A stretch of DNA of 64,000 nucleotides from Eublepharis macularius (GCF_028583425.1 NC_072790.1:159396397-159460396); one strand, 5' to 3'; positions 1-13,035 are shown, numbered from the stretch's first letter. The notes: generated by a model from the letters alone, not told the origin. Numbers and translations are program-made.

Positions 1-663
1 ATATGCTGAATTATATATTGGTAATGTCATTAGTACTGTCTGGTAGGGGATCACATCTCATAACAAACCAGAGAGCACTTTAAAAATATTGAACACGCTA
101 GCAGGGCAATAGTCACATTTTCCCAGCAATAATACATTGTGGTTGTGAAAATCTAATATCCGTGAATCAAAAGTTTGTAACTGAGTAAAGATCTTTGGAT
201 CCTGCACAAACCAACAGCTGAGCAACACTTTCACTGCAAACCTAATAAATCAGAAGCGATTTTAAAATTTGATCCACCAAACTGATTATCTAGATAACCT
301 TGATGTGCAGTGTAAAGTGGCGGGGAAGGGGACTTTAATTATATGTTAAGCAAAGCAGTTTTAGTTGAGGGAAGAAATCAGTTACTTTGTGAATTACTTT
401 TATCACCTTCATGGTTCATGGTGCTGAAGGGACAGCTTTCCTAAACAGCTTACAGAACAATCCATATTAAATAGGAGTTCTAACAGTAGCAAAGTTTTGA
501 AACAAATGCTATGATACAGCAGTGTAAGCTAGCATATAGTTTTACGTAATACAATAAACGTATGTATATATGTTTAAATTCTCCCGCCAATGAAATATAT
601 AATGCCAAACAGAGTCTCTTAATAATGTACCATTAAAAATATCTATTTTATCATTCACAATAG

Positions 664-799
664 ACTGCCCCTGCTGAGGGGCTTGTGTCCATATTAAAGA
701 AGAGAGATGACAGTGAAGGCAAAACTCTTTCTCAAATTCAGCAGAGACAGTCAAAAAGAAGAGTGAGATTCCAAGAAATGGACGACACATTAGATCAAG
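664..799 (+). CDS. CNST: CNST (consortin) penultimate coding exon
   Basis: Consortin is a trans-Golgi/plasma-membrane single-pass protein that helps sort connexins. This exon is open in one frame from a plausible AG acceptor (ending 663) to a CAAG|GTATT donor after 799, and encodes a stretch starting TAPAEGLVSILKKR and ending MDDTLDQ. It contains SKRRVRFQEMDD, which fits the RVxF consensus for docking protein phosphatase 1; human CNST is also catalogued as a PP1 regulatory subunit, from memory. The exon leaves phase 1, and its last G plus the first AG of the next exon make a Glu codon, so the two exons splice in frame. The upstream acceptor has only a weak pyrimidine tract, so the exact start is less certain than the end. 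Confidence 0.85.
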
Positions 800-2543
800 G
801 TATTCTGCTTCTGTTTTTCAGACTTATTTTCCAAGCTACAAACTAATTCTATGTTTGCACAGTCTCAAGAATATTAAAGTCCTATATAGCTAGGATTATG
901 TGCTGCATTTTCGTTAATGTTCTACAGCGGGAGAAGTAGAAATGGCAGTTACAGTCTACTCTAATGGGTCTATACCTAGATAAAAACACTAAAGAATTTT
1001 AACATAATAATTTGGGGCAATCAGATTTAAAGATGTACTAATGTATGAGGTAATCTGTAATGCGAAAACATGCCCCATTTGTCCTGCTCTCTCCCATTGT
1101 CAAGCTGTGGCCTTTGTGTTATTTCTTCTTGTACTAGAATTCTAAAGTTGAGTTGGTATTGTATTCTTTGTTACTAATTCTTATTTATCACGTTGAATAA
1201 AACAAATGTTTCTTTGGTTCATTTTTCAAAGGATATAAATGCAAACTTGGGGACCTCATCTTTTGGTACATGTTGGTACAAAACTCCACAATGCTTAAAC
1301 ATGGAATACACTTTGAAGGATTTGTGTCAAATATGGTTTTACAAAGAATGACTTAATATGACTTCATTCTTTGTGCTAGAGGGATGCAAATCATGCAGCG
1401 TATGGCCTGCAAAAGTATATAGTGCAGTCTGCAAAGCCCCCTCCTCCCAAACTGTTGGCACAGGGACTTAGCATCCCCAATTGGCTGCAACTCTGAACAA
1501 GGGCCGGCTTGTGCTGCTGGGTGCTGGTGAAGTGGTTTCCAGAACAAACTAGCAACTTGTAGTCAAGCTGCTGAGAAGCATGGACTTCTAGGATGGTTCT
1601 TGAGGCAAAAGCTGAGGTTCTTATGAGAGCCCATGATCTCCAGTAGAGCATGTGTGTCTTGTCACCATTTACAGAGGGGCTGGAAGGTATCTGACAAAGA
1701 CATGTGCTGCCTCCTGGGTGCTGTGAGGAATAGAGAGAGGTAACAGAGAGGGAGGAGTGCAGCAGTGGCAGCACAGAGGGAGTAGAAAGAAGGATAGAGA
1801 GGTTTCCAGTGGCTAGACACACACCCCCTCTCAAATATAGAGGACTCCCCCCAATGAAGTGGCATTGAAGTTTCTTTTCCAAGATTACATTCAGCATCTG
1901 CTCCGCTCTCTCTCATTCCAGACTTGTGTTTGGCAGCCCCTTGTTCTCTTTGCTTCCATAATGAAGCAGAAGGAAGGGAGACACAGCATACACAATGAGA
2001 ATAAGAGTGGCTGAAGCTGCTTCAAGGAGGCTATATGATTGTGACAAAGAGTATCCTGCTATCAAGGATGTTCGGGTTCTCCAGGGGCTCAGATAAGAGA
2101 ACTAGACTTCATTACAGGAAGTAGCTTTTGCAAGAACTTCAGGCTTGAATGCTCTGTTCCTCTTGTAGTTGTGGGCGGGGGGGAGGTGCAGCTACGGTTC
2201 TGGATACCCATCATGCTCCACTCTCCCCAGTGTTGAGAGCACAATTCACTGGCTGGTAGGTATAGCTGCTTATTTTTCATAGGAGGCTTTGGAAGTACTT
2301 AGTTTCTTCCTAGCTCTGAATATTCTATTATAGAAATTCAGTTATTAGTCCCCATTCCTTTTAGTTGTGTATTGTTTTGTTTGGAAAGATGGCTCAAGTC
2401 ATGATGATTATTGTATTAGCACTTATGTGGCCTTCTTAGGTTCAGGGGAATAACACTATGCAGACATGTCTTGCTAATATTACTAAAATATTTCAGTTAC
2501 CTGTAATTTCATCAGCTGTATGTTGTGTATCTTATATTCACAG
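800..2543 (+). other. CNST: CNST last intron
   Basis: The intron starts GTATTC and ends TATATTCACAG. It includes a minus-strand open frame of 168 codons (1391-1897) with low-complexity composition and no recognisable domain, which I treat as non-coding. No mobile element was recognised with confidence. Confidence 0.7.
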
Positions 2544-2749
2544 AGGAAGTTGGAGGTGGTTCCTGTATTCTGCTGATCTTGTTGTGCATAGCAACTGTAT
2601 TCCTTAGTGTTGGAGGAACTGCCCTGTACTGCACATTTGGCGATACTGAATCTCCAGTATGTACTGATTTTGCAGCCAACGTGGACTTTTACTGTACCCG
2701 GATAATACAGGGTATAGAAGAACTTAAGCACTGGATATCTTTCTCATAA
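2544..2749 (+). CDS. CNST: CNST (consortin) terminal coding exon
   Basis: The exon follows a good acceptor (TATATTCACAG) in phase 1 and ends at TAA 2747-2749. It encodes the C-terminal tail: a Gly-rich linker (EEVGGGSC), one hydrophobic membrane helix (ILLILLCIATVFLSVGG), then a short segment with paired cysteines (YCTFGD, SPVCTDF) ending ELKHWISFS. This matches the C-terminal transmembrane architecture and wording of vertebrate consortin as I recall it. Its position upstream of SCCPDH on the same strand agrees with the human gene order. The 3'UTR follows; its end cannot be fixed because several AATAAA motifs lie downstream (3932, 4509, 6140). Confidence 0.92.
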
Positions 2750-3780
2750 TATAAACAAACACGAAGACCTTGCTGACAGCTAACTGACAATTGCTGAAGA
2801 GGAAAGAATAATTAACTTCAGGCTTCTTATAACATGGCACCTTCAGAAGCAGCACAGCTAATAACATAAAAGCGCCTATGTTGTAAGTAGGAGCTACTTT
2901 GCAGTAATCAGGAGTATATAATAGGAGTTCACATGAAATCATGAAGTGGCATAAAGACTGGTAAACAGACAGTTTGAATGTTCATCTTTAGAGACCATTT
3001 AAACAGCCATCTGTCCCTCAATCTTGGGAAATGAAGAAGAAAGAAAAATAAGTTATCACTTACCATACAGTTTCAAATCCCCACATGATCATATGCAATA
3101 TATGTAAGCTTAGTACAAGACTGTTGTGGAGTTTTCAGCTGTTTGTGCAAAGATTTTTTTCTCCAACCTTATGCAATAAGGCAAAGCTGTATGGATATGA
3201 ACCTTATTTTTTTGTTGTTGAAGTCTTCATGTCTGTGTTGATTTTCACTTACCCTAGTGAGATTTGTAATTTGATTGGAGTGGTGCCATAGGAATCAGAG
3301 CCCTCAATCTAGATGTTACATTTGCCTTGCATTTCATTATGTAGCAGTTGTTACGAGTGATGCCTTCATCACTCTATATACAGTCCTGACAAATTATGTG
3401 ATCTTTTAATTTGTAGACTCCCTTAAAAGTTTTACAAACTAGCCATCATGCAGTCACAGTCATGACTGGCTGCAGCTCCCAGTAGAGTGTGCTCCCATTT
3501 GGCAAACCTGGTTTTCCTCAGTGTAATTACAGAAATAAGCCTGTCAATGCCAAAAACACTTTTAACAAAGCTGGACTCTCAAAATGTTTAGGTCACTAAA
3601 AGCAAAGAGGAGTAGGGGTTGAGATACATGACTATGGAATAGATTTGTACTGGTCTAAATTATTGTGAGAAAGTTGGACTGAAAAATCAGAAATTTGATT
3701 AAAGATACAAACTAGTCAGTCGAAAATCTGAGATATATGGCCCCAAATTATTAAATGCAGTCAGTCATTCAAATCCTGAT
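2750..3780 (+). other. Probable CNST 3'UTR and flank
   Basis: AT-rich non-coding sequence directly after the CNST stop codon. No poly(A) signal closer than 3932 was noticed. Short open frames here have no recognisable domain. Confidence 0.5.
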
Positions 3781-4344
3781 AGTTTCAGGTGGGTGATCAT
3801 GTTGGTCTGCAATAGAAAAGCAAGATTCGAGTCTGCTGGCCTATTGACCAACAAAATTTCCAGGATATAAGCCATTATTTCCCAATCAGGGTTCTACATG
3901 ACATCATCAGGGGTTCCACAAGAAATCATGGAATAAATAATCTTATATTGAGTTTGGATAAAAACTTTATTTCGATGTATCAGTAAACTTAATTTTGATT
4001 TGATATATTTGGAAAAAGTTTGGATAATCCAAATAGACAGATGTAAGCAGATAGAAGCTTTTTACAAATGTTCTTGACGATAATTTAGCAGTAATAGAAT
4101 TGTGCTCCCCACCATCAACTTTTTCTGGTCTATGTTTTCATAGGTAGGAGTTTCTCAGAATTTGAAAAATTAATGTAGGGGATTCCTCCATGAAAAAAAG
4201 GTTGGAACATGGGAAGCATTGGTATAAGCTCCCTAGCAATTTGAGAGTCAAACACTGAGAGTCAAATGGAGCTTTGACTATTGAAAACGTATACCCTGGA
4301 AATCTTGTTGGTTTTTAAGGTGCTACTAGACTTGAACCTTGCTC
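3781..4344. repeat. Fold-back element with Penelope-type tail arms
   Basis: About 50 bp at 3818-3869 (caagattcgag...ccaacaaaatttccagg) reappears inverted at 4290-4344 (tggaaatcttgttgg...ctagacttg). The arm text resembles the 3' tail found on Penelope-like copies in this window (26597 and 59209). The roughly 420-bp spacer is unrecognised and contains AATAAA at 3932. Confidence 0.55.
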
Positions 4345-6368
4345 ATTCAAATCCTGGCTTGCCTTGACAAATGCTGGTTTCATTGCCTTCACTTTTTCCT
4401 TCCCTGCAGACACCCAACTGGTATCTTGGTCTGCATTGGAGTAAGGGTGGCTCTAAGGAACAAGCCAGGATGTCTTGCTATGTTGTTGGCTAATGTGTGA
4501 TTGTAACAAATAAAATCAGTTAAGCCAGGATGTCAACATTTATGCATCAAGCAAAACCATTTAGTTAATCAAGAAACATCAAACCATAGTTTCAGATCAT
4601 GGTGTGATATTCCCAACTAATCATAGTTAGTGGAATGACTTGGGTTTAGAACAATCTTGCTAACCATTGTTAACTAAACCACAATGAACTAAAACACATG
4701 TTTATGTCTTGTCCTCCAACTGTAGATTGTTTTCCACCTGGGTCTTGCTTCCAGTTGTTTAGGCTAAAATCATTAAAACTTTTAAAACATATTAAATAGT
4801 TGGTGTAAAAACAAGGGCAACATACAAATTCATAAGGGATGAATAGCTACTGAAAATGACATATATATCATATTCATTTCCTTAAATCTTTAGAGCACTG
4901 GTTTTTAAACTTTTTCACCTTCAGGGAACACTTTTAACATTGACTTTTCTATTGTGTTAGGTGGAAAGCCTGAGCATATTCTAGGCACACACAGTAGACA
5001 CAGTTTAGTACAGGGGCCTCACCCTATGTGGACTGTTGTGCATACCCACCATTCTTCTGCATATGCAGTGGAGAAAGCCAGTAGGTATGAACAAGCTGTC
5101 TTTTGAGATTGCTGATCTTCTCAGTGAGGGAACCCCAGGGTTCCCTGAAACACTGTTTAAAAACACTGCTTTAGGAAATGAAGAGCAGACAATAGAATGC
5201 TCCACTATTTCCCTGTATGCTCGACTTCTTCAACCAGTGAAGAAGCCATGTTGAATTCCTTATGTCTAAACTATTCCTGAAAATTGCCTTTCTGATCTTT
5301 GCTTAGTTTAAAAAGTGGTTTGCCATGTTCTTTGGGAAACACAAACCCAGTGATCTGCTATATGCCCACAACTAATTGCACATTTGTTTGGATACTGGCC
5401 AGTATATTTATGTTCCGTGAGGGAAGGTTCAGGTTATATATAGTAGGAAACTTTTGAGAGTGAAAAATCCTACTGGGTGAGTGCAATGATTTGGGTGCAT
5501 CTGAAATAGCTCTTAAAGCTTTGACCACTAAATCTGTGCTATTCTTACTGGATATTTTTCTTCTGAATTTTGCTGGCATCCTTTTAAATGGCTGAAAATA
5601 GTTATCAAGTCCAATCTTTCTCACCAATATTAAATATATTCAGTTTCCCAAGTCTGGCCTCATTACTTTTGCTTTGAGGTCACTTATAATCCTGGTAATG
5701 CTTCTCTTGAAATCTTCAGTAATTACCCTTCTAAAAAAAGGACATCCAAAGCATAATGGCATATACCAAATATGGCATTTGCAACAAATTGTGCTGAAGT
5801 CCTGGGATTAAAAGCTTCTCTGGATGCCACTGAAGCCACCCTTCAAGCCTCTGCCTTTCCTGCTTTCTAGATTCATTTTAATAATGCAGATGTCTACCAG
5901 TTTATCCTGTTTTTCTCGTGTCTCATATTAGTTTTTGTTGAATTTGATATCAATATCAGACCAGCTCCTTTTTTATTAAACCATGAGTTTTAGCCTATAT
6001 AGCAGTGGCTATCCCTTCCTAGTTTCTCTGTTAAGCTCAAAATATGGTAAATCAAAACTATGACAAACTCTTTTTTAAAAAAAAAAAACCTAGACCCCTT
6101 GATAATCCTGCTGGAAAACTTATTTCCTATTTCCTGTTAAATAAATGTTAATTCTGGTTCCTTCTAGTCGGCACCTCAAGCATTCCAAGGGGAGTGGCAT
6201 CTAGGACTAGGAGAGAGCTTAATAAAATAGGTGTGGATTCCATTTCATGCACCCTCTCTGCCAAACTTCGTGTGCTTTCTTAGTGCAATATGCTCTCTAT
6301 GCATCAGTTTTAAAATCTAACAATGATTTAATTATTACACAAGGGTTTTCCCTAATTCCTCTACTTCA
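4345..6368. other. Intergenic sequence, nothing recognised
   Basis: AT-rich sequence with no exon, element terminus or long repeat I could support. Short open frames on both strands (for example 5358-5627 minus) lack domain signatures. Confidence 0.5.
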
Positions 6369-6376
6369 CATAATAA

Positions 6377-6761
6377 TAGGGTTGTCAGTCCCCCGCTGGG
6401 GCCAGGGGATCCCCCTGCTTACCTGGCTAGTGGGAGGGAACGTGCTTCTGGGGCATGTTCCTGAGCAGCGTGGCACACTCTCGCACACTGCAGTAACTGG
6501 ATTTGGGCCCAATTTGGCCCAAATCAGGCCACTGCACTCCCATGCTCCATAGCGGATGCATTTGGGCTGATTTGGGCCTGATTCGGCTCCCTGCAGAGCA
6601 CAGGAGCACTCCTAGGGCAGCATATAACTCGCATGATGACATTACTTCCTGGAAGTAATGTCATCGTGCAGGCCAGGAGCATGCACTAGCAGGAGAAGGT
6701 GAAAAGTAGGTGCTGGGCCTCCGATCTCCCGCCTAAGGGGTCAGGGGACCTAGCAACCCTA
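6377..6761. mobile_element. hAT-type non-autonomous transposon (MITE)
   Basis: The ends are inverted: tagggttgtc at 6377 and agcaacccta ending 6761. Flanks cataataa (6369-6376) and tataataa (6762-6769) form an 8-bp target duplication with one mismatch, the hAT signature. Inside, 6635-6665 is a perfect 15-bp-arm palindrome (gatgacattacttcc, 1-nt spacer) resembling a decayed CRE dyad. No transposase is present. Confidence 0.75.
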
Positions 6762-6769
6762 TATAATAA

Positions 6770-8225
6770 TGAAACCATAGGAATGCAGAGCTGGAACATG
6801 ACTATACCTTTAAGGGGGAAAACGATGTCATGTTCCATAAAATGTTGGTTGACATTGAAATTAAGGGCTTCAGAAAGCAACACTCAGGGCCCCAGTGTAC
6901 TCCTCTGAAGGTGTTACATTTGCACTAGTGCTATATGTTGCAGTGTGTACCATACTTAAGCCTTTGCTATGCAAAAGACCAGAAATAACTAGCAAATTAA
7001 GTTAGATAGCAAAGGTGGTATTCAGAATTTGAACATTGTAAGTCCGTGTTTTTGGCATTTGCAAGAATATTGATCTTCCTTTGATTTTGTACAAAATCAA
7101 TTTCTCTTTATTTAGTGTTTGCAAGTAACTACACCATTAACCCTTTGCTAAATATCTAGCTTGGACCAGGAAACATTTTTCTCCCTGTTTCTGTATGATG
7201 TTATGAAGAGAAAGGACAGCATGTAGCACAACTATGTTCTCCTTATTCAATTTCTCCTAACATACTTAGTATACTTGATGATTCTCTTTGATTTAATCTT
7301 CTCTTTCTGTTTCTAGCCCCACTTCTCCCAATCAAAGCTGAGACCTGAAAATGTTTTACTTAAGTTTTGACCTCTTTAAGCCTAAGGCTAGACACCGCAT
7401 GCAACACTCTCATTGGATTTATGTCAGTGTTTCCATTCATATCCTAAAGTAAAACCACCACCACCCTCAGCTGCCCTTTCTGGCCTCAGTGTTTCAGACT
7501 GTTTAAAGTTCCCCAGGGCATCAAAAGTAGTTTTAATAGAGCGGGTCTGTTTTTGAAGTGAAAGTCTCAAAAGCCTGCCTATGCTGAAACTTTCTGCATA
7601 TGGCTTTTGGTTCCAGGCGTAGGGATTTATGTGCTGTCAGAGCAAATATTACAATGGGGTAGTTAATTGGCAGTTTTTTCTAATGTTTCACTTATTCTGT
7701 ATCTAAACATATTTTTCCATGTGCACTCCAAAGGCTTTTGTGTTGCACTATAGCAATGCCTGAACTCTCCTAAAGGAGGGGAGGAGATAAGTGTTGAAAT
7801 GTAACTGGCTGGTTCAGTACATCATACCTGTCTGCCTTTATTTAATTTGCTTGTCTTGTAAATCAAGAGGATTTTATTCTTTTATTTTGTAATTTTCTGA
7901 TGGAGTGTTGATAAGCATGCATTCTGTTGCTATAATGCATTTATCTCTATAGTTGCTGTTTGGGGGATTTTGTAATTTTCCATTTGGTGTTCTGTTGAAT
8001 ATTAATATTTAAAGAAACAATGGACTTCACCTCTATTTTAAAAGTTTGTGCACCTAATCACCAAAAATATTGAGAGTTATGACTTGAAAATACTTATTTT
8101 AAAAGTATGCTATGTACAGATATCAAGATTTCTTATACTTAATTTCATTTTACATGTGATTTTAAGGAGAATTTTATTGCATATTTAAAGAAATACAACA
8201 CAGTTTTTAAAATCTTATTTTGCAC
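6770..8225. other. Intergenic sequence, nothing recognised
   Basis: Non-coding AT-rich DNA. I see no element ends or conserved reading frame. Confidence 0.5.
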
Positions 8226-8401
8226 TAGGGTTGCCAGATACCCCTTTTCTTGAGAGAGTCGCTTTATTCCAGATCATGCTAATTCTATAGAGCATGACGG
8301 TTCTTCCTTATTTCAAAACACCCCTGCTCCATCAAACTCTAAACAACAGGCACCACAACAATGTGCTCCTTTATTTTTGAATTTTTGATATGGCAATCCT
8401 A
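8226..8401. mobile_element. Possible short hAT-type MITE
   Basis: It starts tagggttgccagat and ends atatggcaatccta, an imperfect 14-bp inverted pair of the same type as the other MITEs here. The flanks (ttttgcac / ccctaaca) do not show a duplication, so the boundaries are tentative. Confidence 0.4.
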
Positions 8402-9432
8402 CCCTAACATCACCTTAATTAAGGATACCTTTGCTGTAACAGAATCTGTATAATAGCTCCCATATTGCCCATTGCTAAGGCACAGGGCAGAGATAAAGAG
8501 ACATGTTCAGAGTTGGTGCAATTCCAGAGCAGTCTTAAGGCTGATCTGTTTTATTAGCGCTATACAAAAGCAGTTTAGAATTTTTGGCCATGTTTGCATG
8601 TACTGCTTCATCTCTCTGCTGATCATGTGATCCTAAAGTGTAGCTAGATATCCTAGTTGTTCAGATATAACAAATTAAAATGATGGTACTACTTCTTATT
8701 TGACATGGTAGTTCACATACTTTGTGGTAGTTTTTCAAGGTGGTTGAGTCTATAACAACATTTGCTCTACTTAACTTTTAGAATGGCACCTATCTGTTCA
8801 TGGGCCCTGATTCTGCAAACCGTCTTTATACAAGTCCAATTGACATGTGCATGTGTAAAACTGCAGGGTACGGTCCTGAAAGCAGAACCCAAGTCACAGA
8901 AGAATAAATCGTGTTCTATTTTTCTATTTGAAAATGCTGTATACATTATCACTAGAAGCAAATTACTGTAAAACTGAAAAAAACCCTAGGAAAAAACATG
9001 TTCATTTTTGCTTTCTCATTATTCATGTGTGCAGAATTCCTTTGGCTGTAGTAACCCATTTCACATAGCTGTTTCCTCCTGGTTATGTGTGACTGAGTGT
9101 TATATAAAAAGTACATGGGAGAGAAGCAAAAGCTAGTACAATACATTTACATTGGCCCAAATTATACTGTCGTCACGTGGTATATTCAAATCTTTTATAA
9201 ATAATTGGCTTGATATTAAACTAGATCTATTTAAAAGAAAAACAAAAAATGTTGATTCTACTTATAAGATGCATTCCTCCAATTACTGCCTCCCAGCTGT
9301 CTGATGTTTCAAAATATATTGATGTGAATGTGTTTGTGCCTAGGCTGATGTGCAATCAGTTATTGCCAGTATTGCAAATGGCTTGTTGGTTAAGCTTTTT
9401 GAACTGAAGAGAATCCTAAAGCCAACTTAGAT
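8402..9432. other. Intergenic sequence, nothing recognised
   Basis: No gene, element terminus or tandem repeat could be supported here. Confidence 0.5.
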
Positions 9433-9440
9433 ACAAAGTT

Positions 9441-9797
9441 TAAGGTTGTCACGTCCCCTTACCCTCCCAGCAGCAGGGGGGACCCATCACTCACCTTTAT
9501 TTTCTTCTTTTCCTCAAATGGAGCCCATGCAAAGAGCAGGAACATTCCTGGCGCAGTGCAATGACGTCACTCCTGAGAGTGACGTTCTTGGCTACCCTGG
9601 GAATGCGCCCTGAAGGTCTGTTCCCTTGCCTTCCTCCCTGGCCAAGTGAGTGGGGGGGGGAGTTCCCCCACCTTCACTGGGGGAACAGCAACCCTACCTG
9701 TTTCCTTGTCTTTCCCCCCTGCTGGCAAGTGAGTGGTGGTGGGGAGCAGAGGGTGAAAGTGAGGGATCCCTCACCCCCACTAGGGGAATGGAAACTA
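9441..9797. mobile_element. hAT-type MITE with perfect 8-bp TSD
   Basis: Flanking acaaagtt at 9433-9440 and 9798-9805 is a perfect 8-bp target duplication. The left end taaggttgtcac fits the gggttgcca TIR family; the right end (gaaacta) is decayed. A CRE-like dyad lies at 9560-9590 and contains TGACGTCA. A second internal 'agcaacccta' near 9690 suggests a composite internal structure. Confidence 0.7.
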
Positions 9798-9805
9798 ACA
9801 AAGTT

Positions 9806-10138
9806 GGATATTCTAAGTGAAACTAGATCATACTCTTATTAAACTTCTAATAAAAGGGCTGTTATACTCATCTAATTAAGAAATTATTGTAATTTAGTTC
9901 CATTATAGTTTAAGAGCAAGCCAATTCAAAGTCATTGATACTTGTGATAAATTTTACCCTTTGTTAACAAGAAGAAAAAAATACTATTTGAAGCCATCAA
10001 ACCAGGCTTGTGATTTCTAATCATAGCAAACAAAATAAAGTATCTCTGAGAAGACGCATGAAGTCATGTACTTATTTACTGTATAGGTAATCCACCTTTC
10101 TTGCTGAGACTCAGGGCAGATTACACTATGTAAAACAA
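9806..10138. other. Intergenic, nothing recognised
   Basis: AT-rich spacer between the MITE and a SINE. Confidence 0.5.
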
Positions 10139-10383
10139 TGAGAGCCAGTTTGGTGTAGTGGTTAAGAGCGAGGGACTCTAATCTGGAGAGCCGGGTTTGA
10201 TTCCCCACTCCTCCACTTGAAGCCAGCTGGGTGACCATGGGCTAGTCATGGCTTTCAGGAGCTCTCTCAGCCCCACCCACCTCACAGGGTGTTTTGTTGT
10301 GGGGATAATAATGGCATACTTTGTAAACCACTCTGAGTGGGCATTAAGTTGTCCTGAAGAGCGGTATATAAATCGAATATTAC
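10139..10383 (+). mobile_element. tRNA-derived SINE (Sauria-type), sense copy
   Basis: The head has Pol III box A (tggtgtagtgg) and box B (ggtttgattcc) at tRNA-like spacing. The body includes 'cacccacctcacagggtg' and the tail ends gcggtatataaatcgaata. This structure matches the tRNA-derived SINEs spread through squamate genomes. Two antisense copies lie at 18509 and 36878. Confidence 0.85.
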
Positions 10384-10890
10384 TATGTTGTTATTGCAGT
10401 GAAGTAGCATGAGACATCCAATAAACAATGTAATAGGACTAAGATTACATGACATACTGTAAGCAGTGCAGAAAATGGAATTACATATGTAGAAGACAAT
10501 GCAGTAACAGCAAGATAAACAGTGGGAAAAACTACACTGCTATTCCCCTTTAGAAAAAGCACTCTCCTAAGCCATTCCATTATACTACAGCACTATTCTC
10601 TTTATTAAAATGCCATGCTGAAAAATTCTCTTTTACACATTTTACACAGAATAATGGTTTTGTGAGAGGTACATGACTTCCTCAAGCAGGCCATTCCACA
10701 AAATAACGCAACTGTTCTCACCCCTTTGCATGGTGGCATCTTCAGAAGGCTTTGCTCAGATGAGACAAGCTGTCATGGCATACCATAGCAGCAGAGGTGG
10801 TCTTGCAGATATATGGACCATGAAGGGATTTGTATGTGATAACCAGTATCTTGAATCAATGGTGTGACTGCAGAATAGGAGTAACAAGTG
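10384..10890. other. Intergenic, nothing recognised
   Basis: No supported gene or element. Confidence 0.5.
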
Positions 10891-11394
10891 GGCACCCAAA
10901 AGGACTTTGGGGGGACATCTTGTTTTTCTCTCTCCCACTATTTCTTTTTTTCCTTTCCTGAAAGCCCACATGGCCTCTCCTTCCCCTCCCTATTTTCAGT
11001 TTTCGTTCAGTTTCCCCCCCAGCAGCCTGTCCCTGGACATTTGGCCAAGTTACACAGTGCCAGCTAGTAGGTGGGACCAAGTTGTATGGTGGGTTACTCA
11101 CAAGGATTAGTGCGGAGCACTTCATTTTCCCCTACATCCTCTTACACACAGTATTTCCCCTTTCTCTTCTCCTGGCAACTCCCATATCCTCACCTTTCCC
11201 TGCTTCCTTCTCTCTCACCCAACCACCACCTTACCTTCTATCTGCTCCCCCATCTTTAGCTATATTTATGAATAATTGTTAATTTATTGTTAACCCACAA
11301 AGTCATCCAATTTAATTGTGCTGCATTATATGGAAATATTAGATACAGCAAGAGCTCCCTGATTACATTTCTGTTAGCCATAATTCCAAACAAT
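10891..11394 (-). repeat. Unclassified pyrimidine-rich repeat, copy 1
   Basis: The C/T-rich block at about 11110-11260 is clearly similar to 16200-16350 (shared tccctgcttcct, atcttcagctatattta-like segments). In both places it sits next to the same SINE family. The class is unknown. Confidence 0.5.
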
Positions 11395-11635
11395 TGCTTC
11401 AGCTTTATTTATTATTTAGTTCATTTATATTCCACCTTTCTCCATGAGGACCCAAAGCAGCTTACATCATTCTCTCCACTTTTTCTTAACAAGAACCCTG
11501 TGAAGTAGGGTAGGCTGAGTGTGTGTGACTGGCCCAAAGTCACCCAGTGAGCTCCCATAGCAGAGTGGAATTCAAACTTGGATTTCCTAGATCCTAGTAT
11601 GAAACTCTAACCACTCAACCACATTGGCTGCTGTT
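11395..11635 (-). mobile_element. tRNA-derived SINE (second family), antisense
   Basis: Read on the minus strand it has a tRNA-like head (gtggttgagtggttagag, box-B-like aagtttgaattcc), a body with ctcacacacactcagcc, and a tail giving ataaatgaactaaataataaataa. A related copy occupies 16355-17000, where a MITE interrupts it. Confidence 0.7.
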
Positions 11636-12639
11636 CAACAATAGCAAGCAGCTGGGCCTCAGTGAGTCATGCAAGTAACATGGTAGAAAGTCGCCCAATG
11701 AGTGCTGCCGGGCCTGGCTTCCCTCAAATGCCAAACCAGCCCTGGAAAGGGCCATGTTCCTCCCTTGCCTTTTACAAACAGAAGCCAAGGCTTGAAGGTG
11801 GGCAATACTGTTGTGGTTGCCTAGCAGTGGTCACTGAGGGCATCCGTTTCTTACAGCTACAGGCACTCCATTACACACCCACCTTCTTTTTTAATTTCCT
11901 ATTTTTCCGCAAACCTTTTTTCAGGTTCGTTTAAAGATCTGTTTTGTCTATTCGTGGCTCCAGTCTTTGGATTTAAACATCCACAGATTTGGATATGTGA
12001 ATTAGATATGTTTATACGTAAGCATGCCCTGCCTAAGTCCCAATAGTAACCAAGCTGTGGCATTATGTACTATCTGGAGTTTCCAAGTTTACTTCAAGGA
12101 CAGACACATATAGAGTGTGCCCCAACAGTTTATCCTCAAAGTCACCGTGGCATGGATCCATGTGGCCAGATTGGTTAAGTCATGACAGGGAGTTACCTTC
12201 TGTGCTAAAGGAAGATGGAAGATATTTTTTGCAGCAATAATGCTAGGTCCAGAATAACCTCTAAGCTTTTAACTGAATCAATGGGTCAGCTGAGCCCCAA
12301 TTAATGTGGGAAGCAAATTGTCCTTCAAGTCTTTTGAGTGCTATGATAAATAAAGGATGCAGACCAACACAGAGAATGTGGTCAGATGACAACAAAGGCT
12401 GGAGTTTTGAAAACATTTTAACATACTTGTTTATTTTTTTAAGGAACTGTATCCAGGTTTGAACCCCGTGCAATGCAGAAGGCTCTGCAACTTATCTCTG
12501 TGTCAGTTCTGGTGAGGGGTTGTGGGTGCTGAACAGGAACTTGCAGGTTGATGTTAAGTAGTGCTCTGGCAACTGTCTTTGCCCTCTCTTCCTCGTGGGC
12601 AGCCTCTTCACTGAAAGATTGTTTACCACAAGTATTCAT
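11636..12639. other. Intergenic, nothing recognised
   Basis: No supported gene or element. Confidence 0.5.
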
Positions 12640-13035
12640 TAGGGTTGCCAACTCCTGTTTGGGAAATTTCTGGAGATTTGGGGGTAGAGATGGGAACGAT
12701 CTCCATTACGATAAAAAAAACCCCACAATAATGGCAATCTCCCAATCGTGACCTGGTGGATCATTGTCTTCCACGGCAAATGATCCAGCAGTTGGGGGAG
12801 GGGGCTGGACCGGGGCGATCGTGATAGGACCGGGAGGCTAGACATTCAGGCGCCAATAATCTATTCCCCTGGCAACGGAGGCAGGGGAATGCCTGAGCTC
12901 TGTTTGAAACTTGATAATATTTCCCCTAGCGAGGAAAAGCAAACAGTTGTGAGTGAAAAGGTGGCTTCCTGAGAAAAATATAAGCAAAATGATTGGGAGA
13001 GGAATGGGTTAAGAGAGAGAGAAAACTTTGAGTGC

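Noticed and set aside
1391..1897. 168-aa minus-strand frame in the CNST intron
   Set aside because: Low-complexity composition, no recognised motif, and an intronic position.
9441..9797. 93-aa plus-strand frame 9561-9842 as a gene
   Set aside because: It lies in and beyond a MITE, with G/C-rich low complexity.
10139..10215. Possible tRNA gene with box A and box B
   Set aside because: No complete cloverleaf or 3' acceptor stem, and the sequence continues into a SINE body and tail; same for 18742 and 37108.
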